Source of the DNA: JAFNAG01 sp963721405
GTDB lineage: Bacteria; Acidobacteriota; UBA6911
DNA: 64,000 bases
Direction of reading: 5' to 3'
Assembly (NCBI GenBank): GCA_963721405.1
Contig: CAVRJA010000003.1
Coordinates: 310,001 to 374,000 of the forward strand
The number at the start of each line of letters is the position of its first letter. Position 1 is the stretch's first letter. Of the stretch, positions 19,925-29,500 are shown piece by piece. The notes below the pieces were generated by a model. That model was not told where the DNA came from. It ran no database searches and was given only the letters and a program-made list of their open reading frames with translations. The translations under genes were made by a program, and so were the position numbers.

Positions 19925-20515
19925 CTATTCCACCAGGCCCAGGCGCGACACGGGCCAATAGCGGAATATCGCTTTGCCGTAGATCAGGTCCCTGGGCACA
20001 AAACCCCAGTTACGGCTGTCGTTGCTGGAATTCCTATGATCCCCGAGTACAAAGTAGTGATCGGGCGGCACGACGGTCTTGGCAAAAGATTCGTAATCCC
20101 GGAACTCCGGCTTGAGATACGGCTCCTGGACTTCCACACCATTCACAAAAACCGATCCCTTGCGAATCTCTACCACGTCGCCGGCGACCGCGACGACCCG
20201 TTTGATGAATGACTTGTTCGTATCTCTCGGATACCAGAAGACCACGATATCGCCCCGATGAATATCCTCGAAGCGGTAGATGAACCTGTTGACGAAGATT
20301 CTTTCCTGGTCCACCAGTCGTGGCTGCATGCTCGTGCCCTCGACCTTGACCGGCTGTATCACGAAGATGACGATGAAAATGGCGGTGGCGATGGCAAAAA
20401 TGATGTCCCGAAACCAGGACTTCAATTCGGAAACGTAACTGAACCCCGGCGTCGGAGGGCTTGTCCGCTCAGGGGAGGCTGGAGTTTCGGGTGGAGAGGA
20501 GTATGGTTCGTCCAT
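19925..20515 (-). CDS. lepB: Signal peptidase I
   Basis: 196 residues. A 30-residue Pro/Ser-rich cytoplasmic leader precedes one membrane helix (IIFAIATAIFIVIFVI, about residues 39-54). The catalytic Ser follows in EGTSMQPRL and the Lys in RGDIVVFWYPRDTNKSFIKRVVAVAGD. The conserved GDHRNSSNDSRNWGFV box is near the end. It cleaves signal peptides at the outer face of the inner membrane. This is the compact form with one N-terminal helix. Confidence 0.96.
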   Translation of the reverse strand: MDEPYSSPPETPASPERTSPPTPGFSYVSELKSWFRDIIFAIATAIFIVIFVIQPVKVEGTSMQPRLVDQERIFVNRFIYRFEDIHRGDIVVFWYPRDTNKSFIKRVVAVAGDVVEIRKGSVFVNGVEVQEPYLKPEFRDYESFAKTVVPPDHYFVLGDHRNSSNDSRNWGFVPRDLIYGKAIFRYWPVSRLGLVE

Positions 20516-21118
20516 CTAATTGTATCTGCGGCGCACTCCCTTCGACAGACTCCGTCTGCCGACTCAAACTGCAAGGTAACAGAGGAGTCGTCAAAACTCA
20601 ACTGGTTTGTGCTCCGGATTGACACTCCGTGATCAGATTTGACCGCTGAGGCGCAGAGGCCGCGGAGAAAGACAGAGGTGCCACGGGATTTCTCTGGGGG
20701 GTGCAAACAGAAGTGAGACTCAATCCTCGCGGAATTTGGGTGAGCCTTTCAAGCTCAGCGTTTCATCGGACAAAAAGGATGCGTCGCGCAACGATTGACA
20801 ACAAAAGAATTTATCAATTGTGATTGGTGAATGGTCATTTGTCATTTGGCCGCCACACACCTTTGGCCTGTGAGGTTCTGATCGAGTTCGAAGCGGGTGA
20901 AGTACCCGAGCGCAGAACCTGCCCGCCAACATGACACCCCGCCCCCAAATAACAAATAATAATTAACCAATAACAATTGACAAACTCTCTTTGTTGAGGC
21001 CCACTTCCGATTGCTCCCTTCTCTCAGTGTTTTGTGCCTTTGCGGTGATGTTTTGTTCTTGGATCCGGCTGCCGCCTGTCTCCCCACTGTCTGAACTGCT
21101 GCCTGGCATGACACGGGG
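20516..21118. other. Non-coding gap upstream of the radical SAM gene
   Basis: Besides the duplicated repeat listed separately (20701-20935), this stretch has AT-rich patches (20941-20985) and a CGCTGAGGCGCAGAGG-like segment at 20642-20675. I see no gene or tRNA. Confidence 0.6.
20701..20935 (+). repeat. 235-bp dispersed repeat, copy 1 (inverted relative to 48947-49183)
   Basis: Read on the plus strand, it matches the reverse complement of 48947-49183 with roughly 85-90% identity by eye. Shared blocks include AGAAGTGAGACTCA, ATCGGACAAAAAGG, AATTTATCAATTGTGATTGG and CCGAGCGCAGAACCTGCC. It has no open frame that both copies keep. Confidence 0.85.
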
Positions 21119-21146
21119 TTGTAATGCGCAGGGTTGCTGCTATAAT
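21119..21146 (+). promoter_or_regulatory. Sigma-70 type promoter for the radical SAM gene
   Basis: TTGTAA (21119-21124), a 16-bp spacer and a perfect TATAAT (21141-21146). It is 190 bp before ATG 21335, leaving a long leader in which I recognise no riboswitch. Confidence 0.6.
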
Positions 21147-21334
21147 CGTGGGTCGCGAGTCAGGTAGGGTCGCACGATGGATGTCACCCTCGAGCCGGGG
21201 GCCTCCAGGGTGAGTGGTTTGTCTGTCGGTTTTCTCATCCTGCCAGCCTCTTCTCGCTGCAAGAAAAACGAGGGTCGAAATTCAGGTTCAGGTAACGGCA
21301 AGCACGGGATCGGAGTCCAAAGTCGAAGGCTGCT

Positions 21335-22681
21335 ATGAAAATTGTTGTACTGAGCGGAAGTCGCCAGAAGAACTGCACACTCAAGGATGTCGCGGGAGGG
21401 TTCGGGACGGTATTTACGGTGGGCCGCTCGCCGTTCGCCCGGCTGCTCGAACTCGCGAAACGCAGGGTGGCTTCCATACCGAACATCACGCTTGCCTATC
21501 TGCACGCGATTCTCGAGGCGCATGGGGCGGAAGTGCGCGTCCTGGAAGTCCGGCGTCTGGACCAGTTGGAGCCGGCCGATCTCTACCTGATCGCTTCATC
21601 CATCGTGGATTGCACCTTCGAACGCGAAATCGGGAGAGAAGCACGACGCCGGTTCGGATGCAAAGTCGGCTACTTCGGCGCCTTCGCGGCGAACGTCCCC
21701 GAGTTTTTCGCTGACTCCGCGGATTTCATCGTCAAAGAAGAGGTCGAGAACATCGCCCCGGCGCTGGCGCGCGGCGAAATCCCCAGCGGCGAAGTCGCTG
21801 CGGGCTACGTTGAAGACCTGAATTCGCTCCCCCAGCCGAAATGGGACCAGTTCGAAATCGAGCGTTTCCGTTACCAGATCATCACCAGCAGGGGGATCAC
21901 GCTCCCGATGCTTGGGAGCCGGGGCTGCCCGTACACGTGCAACTATTGCCCGTATCTGGTGAACTCGAAGTATCGAGTCCGGACGGCTGAAAACATCGTG
22001 AACGAAATAGAAGCGCTCGTCGGCAGGTACGGCATCCGCGGGATTTCCTTCCGCGATCCCAACCTGACGTACGGCAAAGAGCGGGCCCGGGAACTGGCCG
22101 ACCTGATCCTGAGCCGGAACCTGAATGTGCGATGGGGCATGGAAGCGCGCACCGATCGTCTCGATCCGGACTTGATCACGTTGCTGCACCGCGCCGGGCT
22201 TCGGAGCGTGGAAGTCGGGGTCGAATCCGCGAGCGAAAAAACACTTCAATTCAATCAGCGAAAGGCGACTTCCAAGAGCCACCAGGAGCGTGTGATCGAT
22301 CACTGCCACAAGCTGGGCATCCGGGTGATCGCCAACTACACGCTCGGCCTGCCCAACGATACCGTGAGCGGCGTGCTCGAAACGATCCGTTACGCAAAGA
22401 GGCTGAACACTTTCGCCATCCAGTTCACGGTGACGACGCCGTATCCCGGCACGCAGTTTTTCCGCAACATCCGCGATCGGATTTTCGACAGCAACTGGGA
22501 ACACTTCAATGGCTGGACCAGCGTCTTCCGGCACCAGCAGATCCCGTCCGAGGAGCTTCACCGGCTGCGCGAGTTCGCCTACGTGTCCTACCACCTGCGT
22601 CCGCGCTACGTCTGGAGGTTCATGCAATCGACGCTCCTGCATCCGCTCCTGTTCCCCGATCCGGAACCCGCCGGGGGCTAG
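21335..22681 (+). CDS. B12-binding-like radical SAM protein
   Basis: 448 residues. Residues 1-165 resemble a cobalamin-binding domain, but the usual DxHxxG cobalamin His motif is not visible. The radical SAM core begins at GSRGCPYTCNYCPY, with CxxxCxxC for the [4Fe-4S] cluster (about 195-202). It continues through GISFRDPNLTYG, VGVESASEKTLQ and TLGLPNDTVSGVLETI. The arrangement is that of the B12-radical SAM superfamily, which performs methylations, ring contractions and tailoring. The substrate is unknown. No biosynthetic partners are adjacent; the next gene encodes a secreted von Willebrand-A protein. Confidence 0.88.
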   Translation: MKIVVLSGSRQKNCTLKDVAGGFGTVFTVGRSPFARLLELAKRRVASIPNITLAYLHAILEAHGAEVRVLEVRRLDQLEPADLYLIASSIVDCTFEREIGREARRRFGCKVGYFGAFAANVPEFFADSADFIVKEEVENIAPALARGEIPSGEVAAGYVEDLNSLPQPKWDQFEIERFRYQIITSRGITLPMLGSRGCPYTCNYCPYLVNSKYRVRTAENIVNEIEALVGRYGIRGISFRDPNLTYGKERARELADLILSRNLNVRWGMEARTDRLDPDLITLLHRAGLRSVEVGVESASEKTLQFNQRKATSKSHQERVIDHCHKLGIRVIANYTLGLPNDTVSGVLETIRYAKRLNTFAIQFTVTTPYPGTQFFRNIRDRIFDSNWEHFNGWTSVFRHQQIPSEELHRLREFAYVSYHLRPRYVWRFMQSTLLHPLLFPDPEPAGG

Positions 22682-22702
22682 GAGTTGTTCGGAGGAGGGC
22701 TC

Positions 22703-23617
22703 ATGGCTGTAATCAGGCTATTGCTGGCGCTTCTGCTCTTTTCTCCCTTGCCGCCTCTTTCGACAGAAAAAATTCCCGTCTATGTCGCCGCAAGTTTCCT
22801 CGACAGGAATCGGCTTCAAGTGGAGAACATGAGCCGGGAAGAAATCCGGATTTCTGAAAACGGGAGGCCCCGCGAGGTGGAGTTTTTCGCGGGAGTCGAA
22901 GTCCCGGTCGCCTACGGCCTGCTGTTCGATCGCTCCCTGCTGCCGAAGCCCTTCGAGGATCCGAGCCGTGATCAATACCTGACCGCCACCGCCACGACGG
23001 TTCCCAGCGTGGCCTATCAACTGATCGATCTTTGCTTCGCAGGCCAGGCCGGATGGGTCGCCAGCTATGACCACACCGGGATGCAGATCACACTCGACTT
23101 CACTCAGGACAGCTCGAGGGTGAAGAACGCGGTGCAGGCACTGCGAGGACCCGAACGTTCGATCGAGGAATCCACGCTCTACGGCCCGCTCCTCAATTCA
23201 GTGCAGAAGCTGTGCCAGCGCAACGAGAAACGCCGGGTGCTGGTGCTCTTCATCGGCGTTCTGGATGTCAAGACCGTCGATAAGATCAGACCCTTGAAGA
23301 ACCTGCTGTCCGCCTCGAACGTGGAACTGTTCGTCGCCGGTTTCGCGCGCAAATCGGTGTCGGGCCCCGGATTGATGTCCTCGCAGAGCGAGGCGGGCCT
23401 GCGCGAATTAGCGGATGTCACTGCCGGTGGCGCCTACTTCATCAACATGGAGGGGATCGAAAGGCTCGGCCGCAGAATTGCCGATCAGGTCCGGACCCTT
23501 TACACGATCGGCTTCGAGTCCGAGACTGACCCGGGCAAGCCCGCGAGGTTGACGATCGAGTGCACGAGACCCGGCATCAAACTCAAGACCCACCCGCTGT
23601 CTCCCATCCTGCAGTAA
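22703..23617 (+). CDS. Secreted von Willebrand-A related protein with a degenerate metal site
   Basis: 304 residues from ATG 22703, preceded by GGAGGAGGG; a TTG at 22685 is less likely. A signal peptide (MAVIRLLLALLLFSPLPPLS) is followed by the short VYVAASFLDRNRLQVENMSREEIRISENGRPREVEFF segment seen in acidobacterial VWFA-related proteins. The VWA fold then starts YGLLFDRSLLPKP. The MIDAS motif DxSxS is reduced to DRSLL, and the later LSDG-type Asp reads FIGVLD, so metal-dependent binding is probably lost. The partner protein is unknown. Confidence 0.82.
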   Translation: MAVIRLLLALLLFSPLPPLSTEKIPVYVAASFLDRNRLQVENMSREEIRISENGRPREVEFFAGVEVPVAYGLLFDRSLLPKPFEDPSRDQYLTATATTVPSVAYQLIDLCFAGQAGWVASYDHTGMQITLDFTQDSSRVKNAVQALRGPERSIEESTLYGPLLNSVQKLCQRNEKRRVLVLFIGVLDVKTVDKIRPLKNLLSASNVELFVAGFARKSVSGPGLMSSQSEAGLRELADVTAGGAYFINMEGIERLGRRIADQVRTLYTIGFESETDPGKPARLTIECTRPGIKLKTHPLSPILQ

Positions 23618-23691
23618 TCGACCGCATCCAGCCTGAAATAAAGTCTGTAATTTGCCATGTCGATAAGGTCACTGTCCCATCGAGAGATCAT

Positions 23692-24915
23692 ATGAGCCTG
23701 GGCAGAAAAAGGTTGTGGACTGTCGGAAGCGGGAGAGGTGGTGTTGGGAAAAGCCTGCTTGTTGCGTCTATCGGCGCGGCTCTCGCAAGGGACGGCAAGC
23801 CGACGATCGTCGTCGACGCCAATCTTACCTCACCCAATCTGCACACCAGCCTCGGCATCAAATCACCCGGCAACACCCTCCTGGAGGTGCTGGAGAGACA
23901 TGCTTCACCCTCCGATGCCCTGGTCCCGACTTGCACCCCCCTACTGAGCTTCCTGGCGTGCGCCGGCGATGATCCGGGCATGGCGGACCTCTCCCCGAGC
24001 AGCGTGGATCGAATGGCCGAATGCATCTCATGCCTCGATGCGGAACACGTGGTGGTCGACGCGGGAAGCGGCGTTTCTCTCAGCGTGCTCGATTTCTTCA
24101 ATATGGCGGACGAGCCGATCGTGGTCGCCACGCCGGATCCGGAGTCGATGCAGTGGGCGTTCACCTTCATCCGGAACTCGACCTACCGGAAAGTTCAGAA
24201 GAAGTTCGGATCCCATCAGCAAGTCGGGGCCGCCCTGCGGCAGATGCGTCAGAAAACGAATACCGCACAACCCAAAACGATGTCTGATTTTTTCGATTTC
24301 CTCCGCCCGGCTGCGCCCGAACTCATCGAGAACATAGCGGAAACAGTCAATGCCTGCCGCCCTCTCCTGCTCATCAACATGGCGTCCGGTGAGCAGGACT
24401 CCCGCCTGGCTGAGATCATCCAGTCGGCCACGCGGAAATTCCTGAACGTCGACCTGCGATTCTGCGGGATGGTCCAGTACGACTCCGAGTTGTGCAGGGC
24501 CGCGCAGCGCAAGAGTGCGCAGGAGTATGTCGTGTCCGACCGGGCGTCGGCAGGGCAGATCAGGCAGATCGTGCAGGAGCTGGCAGGCGACGGCACTCGC
24601 CGGAATGAATCCGGAATCAGCCCGGCGGCCGACACGTTTCAGGCTATGCCCACCATGGGACTCAACGACAACTTCGATTTCATGGGAAGGGGCCTGCACA
24701 TCCAGACGGAAGATCTCGGCGACGGGGGCCACTACATTACGACCAACGTGTTCTGCGACGGGCGTGTTATACTGTCGACGAAATCGGAATATCCAGCCGC
24801 ATTGCGCGACCCGAAATACAGCAGCCAGATGGTCGAACTGATGCGTGCCCAGCACTTCAACGTCATCCGCGAACTCGAAAACAGAAAGATGAAGGATCCG
24901 TCCGCCCCGGCTTGA
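23692..24915 (+). CDS. MinD/ParA-like ATPase with C-terminal extra domain
   Basis: 407 residues from ATG 23692. The N-terminus has the deviant Walker motif in WTVGSGRGGVGKSLLVASIGAAL, followed by VVDANLTSPNLHTSLG. The signature Lys of KGGVGKT proteins is Arg here. The ATPase domain (1-330) resembles FlhG/MinD-type spatial regulators, including a long insert (about 160-210) with a Lys/Gln-rich segment. Residues about 335-405 form a separate module (GRGLHIQTEDLGDGGHYITTNVFCDG ... MVELMRAQHFNVIRELE) whose family I cannot name. It lacks the MinD amphipathic tail. The GNAT gene follows after 52 bp. Confidence 0.8.
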   Translation: MSLGRKRLWTVGSGRGGVGKSLLVASIGAALARDGKPTIVVDANLTSPNLHTSLGIKSPGNTLLEVLERHASPSDALVPTCTPLLSFLACAGDDPGMADLSPSSVDRMAECISCLDAEHVVVDAGSGVSLSVLDFFNMADEPIVVATPDPESMQWAFTFIRNSTYRKVQKKFGSHQQVGAALRQMRQKTNTAQPKTMSDFFDFLRPAAPELIENIAETVNACRPLLLINMASGEQDSRLAEIIQSATRKFLNVDLRFCGMVQYDSELCRAAQRKSAQEYVVSDRASAGQIRQIVQELAGDGTRRNESGISPAADTFQAMPTMGLNDNFDFMGRGLHIQTEDLGDGGHYITTNVFCDGRVILSTKSEYPAALRDPKYSSQMVELMRAQHFNVIRELENRKMKDPSAPA

Positions 24916-24967
24916 AATCCATGATCGAGAACAGTGCCAATGCAGGGGAGATTCTGATTGGTGTGCG

Positions 24968-25903
24968 ATGCCTGACTTGAGAGTCGAGCCGCTAAGCCTG
25001 GCGGAAGTGGAACTGATTGCCGCACTCATGGACGAGGAAGCCGGGGCATGGCTTCGAGAGCTCGACTGGGATTACTCTCCGATCCGCCGCATACTCATCT
25101 CTTTCCTCAAGCAGCGGCTGTTGCCCGGCTTCGTGATCTCCAGCGGCCGGAAAGCGATCGGCTACACCTATTTTCTGACTTCCCGGCAGAAAGGTGTGAT
25201 CGGCACAGTGTATGCGTCGCGGCCCGGCCCGGAGGACACAGCCGAGCAGCTCCTGTCCCGCGCGCTCGAGACACTGCAGGAAAACCGGAGCCTGCAGCGC
25301 ATCGAGGCCCAGATAATCCCGCTGAACGGACTGGATGTCACGCCGGTCTTCACCCGCCACGGGTTTCAGTCCTTTCTCAGGCACTATATGGAACTGGATC
25401 TGGCAGCTGATTCCCTTCCCGTGCCGCCGTACCCGGGGACGGTCGCGCCTTGGAATCCCAGCCACCTGCTGGCGGCAGCCACGGTGGCGCACCGCAGCTA
25501 TCGGAAAGGGATCGATGCCGTCATCTGCGAGGACTATGGGTCCGAGCTGAATTGTGAAAACTACCTGCGCAGCCTGGTGGAGAGCCCCGGTTGCGGAATA
25601 TTCCAGCCGGATGCTTCTTTCGTCGGCCTCGATCGGAAAGGGACTCCGTGCGGGTTTATCCTGGTGTCACGCATTTCACCCACAGCGGCGATGATTCCGC
25701 AAATCTCCATCAATCCCGCGCATCAGGGCAGAGGTCTGGGCACCGCCCTCGTGCGGAGCGTCTTCAGCCGGCTTCGCTCTGAGGGGTATAAAACGGTCCG
25801 CCTCACGGTTTCCCAGCAAAACCGGCGCGCATACGAATGGTACCTGCGGCTGGGATTCAGCACACGCCGGGACTTCGGCGCCTACCTCTGGAAACGCGAA
25901 TAA
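24968..25903 (+). CDS. Tandem GNAT-fold acetyltransferase
   Basis: 311 residues. The C-terminal half is a canonical GNAT domain with the acetyl-CoA loop QGRGLGTALVRS (about 255-266) and the closing NRRAYEWYLRLGFSTRRDF. The N-terminal half (GYTYFLTSRQKGVIGTVYASRPG ... HGFQSFLRHYMELDL) also reads like a GNAT fold but lacks the loop. That gives one active and one degenerate domain, as in mycothiol-synthase-like enzymes. The substrate is unknown. It may be cotranscribed with the upstream ATPase. Confidence 0.85.
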   Translation: MPDLRVEPLSLAEVELIAALMDEEAGAWLRELDWDYSPIRRILISFLKQRLLPGFVISSGRKAIGYTYFLTSRQKGVIGTVYASRPGPEDTAEQLLSRALETLQENRSLQRIEAQIIPLNGLDVTPVFTRHGFQSFLRHYMELDLAADSLPVPPYPGTVAPWNPSHLLAAATVAHRSYRKGIDAVICEDYGSELNCENYLRSLVESPGCGIFQPDASFVGLDRKGTPCGFILVSRISPTAAMIPQISINPAHQGRGLGTALVRSVFSRLRSEGYKTVRLTVSQQNRRAYEWYLRLGFSTRRDFGAYLWKRE

Positions 25904-25935
25904 GCAGATCACTGCACTAAAAGAAGATCGCGGAA

Positions 25936-25954
25936 CCTCCGGCGATGCCGGAGG
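25936..25954 (+). terminator. Short hairpin after the acetyltransferase
   Basis: CCTCCGGC-GAT-GCCGGAGG, a perfect 8-bp stem 33 bases past the stop. It has no T-tract, so termination strength is uncertain. Confidence 0.45.
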
Positions 25955-26352
25955 CCTGCACGCTGGAACGTTCTAAGCGGCATTTGTTTCGCGCTGAGCA
26001 AGCGGAAAGAAACAGGGACAGGGACAGGGATTGACCGCCTCTTTCGAGAGTTTTTCCACGATAACACGCTTATTTGCTTTAACTTGCCTCGATCCGATCC
26101 CAGGAGGCATACAAAATCCTTGCAAGTGCAATTAACGTTCACTTAGAATCTGCCTCAGCTATATTGGATTTTCCCGATAGTTCAGGTCGGAAACTGTGAA
26201 GCACTGTGCTTCGGGACTGGGAAGGAACGGTCGTCTGTATCGATGCTTCGTTTGCGACCGTCAGTCTCGAAGCCGGAAACGAGTTCTTGCTCGCGACGGA
26301 TCTCCCTGGTTGATCCTGCGAAAATCATGAATATGGTCGTGATCAGCGATGC

Positions 26353-26394
26353 CCGGCGGTTCCGCACTACAGTGCGGCCTTGCCGGTTGTTTCT
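26353..26394 (+). promoter_or_regulatory. Nested hairpin plus T-rich tract in the receptor leader (attenuator candidate)
   Basis: The inner stem CCGCACT-AC-AGTGCGG (26362-26377) sits inside an outer CCGGC/GCCGG pair (26353-26357 with 26382-26386), followed by TTGTTTCT. It is about 150 bp before the TonB receptor start. A second palindrome, GAAGCAC-T-GTGCTTC, is at 26198-26212. The rest of the 638-bp gap shows no gene. Confidence 0.45.
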
Positions 26395-26541
26395 CTGACC
26401 GGCCGCAGACTTTGGGCGAAGTTCAGCTTAATTTCGCGCACCTCTGTGATCGCCGTGCGATCACAGATGGTGTGGCAGGGAGAGATGGGGATTCCCCCTA
26501 CTGACGAAATCACCCTTTCTTATGTCTCAAGGGAAAAAGGT

Positions 26542-29500
26542 ATGAAAGAGATTGTCCTCAGGTCAGTCATAGCATTGCTTCTGTTGTCGGCGTTCAGCAT
26601 TGCCGGGTATGCGCAAGGCGGTTCCGCCTCATCGATCTCAGGTGTGATCGTTGACAGTTCCGGCGGCGTCATTCCGGGCGCCGAAGTCAAAGTCAAGAAC
26701 AACTCCACCGGAGCGGAATACAACGCCATTACGGCTGAAAACGGCACCTTTTTGATCCCGGCCCTCAGTTCCGGGACGTACACGGCTACCGTTTCCATGG
26801 CCAATTTCAAGCAGTCGATCGTCAAGGACATCCAGGTTGTAGGCGGAGTCCCGGCGACGATCCGAGTCACGCTCCAGGTGGGCGGCACCAACGAGACCGT
26901 CGTGGTGGAGTCGGGCGCCGAGATGGTGCAATCGCAAACGGCAAACATCACCACGACGCTGACCCTCAAGCAGGTCACCAACCTGCCGCTCGCGACGCGC
27001 AACGCGATGGACTTCCTTGTATTTCTGCCGGGTGTGAATACGACCGGGAACGCCCGCAACTCCACGATCGCGGGTGTGCCGGGCGCCGCGGTGAATGTCA
27101 CGATCGACGGCGTCAACACGCAGGACAATTCCAACAAATCGGGCGACTCCTTCTTCAGCATGATCCAGCCCCGGCTCGACGCCATCGAGGAAGTGACGGT
27201 TTCCATGGCCACATCCGGCGCGGAAAGCTCCGGCCAAGGGGCGGTTCAGATCAAGTTCGTTACCCGTTCGGGGAACAACGACTATCGCGGCAGCCTCTAC
27301 TGGTATCACCGCAATCCGGTGCTCAATTCCAACAACTGGTTCAACAACCGCGATCTCAATGCCACCTACAATGGAACGCGCGTTCCGTGCACTGCGGAGC
27401 AGCTGGCCAGCGAATGGGATAAGTGCAAGGCGCCGCGCGACCGGATCCTGTTCAACCAGCCCGGCGGACGGATCGGCGGCCCGATCGTGCTTCCGAAGGC
27501 GCTGTTCGGACCGTTGGCTTTCGATGGACGAGATAAAGCCTTTTTCTTCATTAACTACGAGGAATACAGGCTCCCGAGCGAGGCCACGCGCACGCGGCTG
27601 ATTTTTAATCCGCTTGTCGATCAAGGGATATACCCCTACACCGTGGGAACAGAGGTGAGGCAGGTAAACCTGCTGTCTCTGGCCGCGGGCGCCGGCCAGA
27701 CATCCACGATGGACCCGACCATTCAAAAACTGCTGGCCGACATCCGTCAATCGACAAGCAAAGGCAGCGTGATTGCACGGCCGGAGCAGACATTCATGGA
27801 TTTCAAGTTTACGAACAAAGCCCTGGATCTCCGGCAGTTCATCACCAGCCGCTTCGACTTCAATCTGACCAGCCGGCATCGTCTCGAGGGAAGCTGGAAC
27901 TACTCGATCTACGACCTCACGATCGACCTGCTGAACAACGGCGATGCGAGCTACCCGGATTTTCCGAGCACCAACGGATACCTGGGACTCCGGCATTCGT
28001 CCGCGGTGGCGCTCCGCTCGACTCTGACGCCCAGGATCGTGAACGAATTCCGTATCGGTCTGCAGGCGGGTTCCGGCCTGTTCGGCCCCGGTGTCGATGC
28101 CAGCATGTTTTCCGGATCGCTCGCCAACCAGGACGGCTATGCGCTGAGCATCAGCGATGCAGGGAACATCACCAACGCCCACCGGAGCACTTCCCCGAGC
28201 CGGCGCAATCCGCCCTATGTATTGTTCGAAGACACGGTGAGCTGGAACCGCGGCGCACACAGCCTCAGTCTCGGCGGCACCTTCAGCAACACCGGCATGT
28301 GGACCTGGAGCCAGACGGTTGTGCCGTCGATCGGGTTCGGGGTGGACACCACATTCGACCCGGCGAGGATCCTGTTTGACGCGACCAATGGCCCGACGAA
28401 TTTCAAGGGAGCAACGAACGCACAGATCAACACGGCGAGAGACATATACGCTGTCCTGACCGGACGGGTCGACTCCATCGGCGGCAACGCGGTCCTGGAC
28501 GAGAACACCAACAAGTACGCCTTTAACGGGCCGAATGTCACCCGCTCCCACCAGCGCGAGCTTGGACTCTTCGCGCAGGATTCCTGGCGGATGCGCCCCG
28601 GCCTGACGCTCACTTTTGGATTGCGGTGGGAACTCCAGCTTCCCTTCGTGCCGCTCAACAACGTGTTCACCAAGGCCTCGATTGCGGATGTCTGGGGGCC
28701 TTCCGGTGTGGACAGCCTGTTTAAGCCCGGCGCGACCGGCGGCAAACCCACCGAGTACACGCTGTACCAGAAGGGCGATCATGCCTATAACATCGATTAC
28801 AAGGCCTTCGCCCCGAGCGTCGGCTTTGCCTGGTCGCCGAAGGCGGACGGGGGCTGGCTCGAACGGATCCTGGGCGGCAGCGGGCAGAGCGTTCTGCGCG
28901 GCGGATTCTCCGTGGCCTACAACCGCTACGGGATGTCCACGTACAGCAATATTTTCACCTCTAATCCGGGTCTCACCATCACCGCCTCGCGCAACATGGA
29001 TCTCGGCAACCTGATCACCGGCACCGACGCGCTGCCGGTCCTGTTCCGCGATAAAAATCGCCTGGGCCCGCCCCCCTTCCCGTCGGAGCCGAGCTATCCG
29101 CTCACACCGACAATCAGCAATTCGGTCCGCGCCTTCGAGCCTGATCTCAAGACTCCCTACACAATGTCCTGGTCTGTCGGAATTCAACGCGAGCTGGCCA
29201 AGGACATGGCGATTGAAGTGCGCTACATGGCCACCCGCAGCCTGCAGTCGTACTACAGCTACTTCAACTTGAACGAACGCAACATCGTCGAGAACAAATT
29301 TATTGACGAGTTCAAGCTGGCGATGGCTAACCTGCAGGCAAATATCGCGGCGGGAAAAGGGAACAACTTCAAATATTACGGCCCGGGAACCGGCACCTCG
29401 CCTCTGCCGATCACCCTCGCGTATTTCAGCGGCTTGTCCGGCGCTGATGCGAACAATCCGGCCAAGTACACGTCCAGCAATTTCGGCAACAACACTTACG

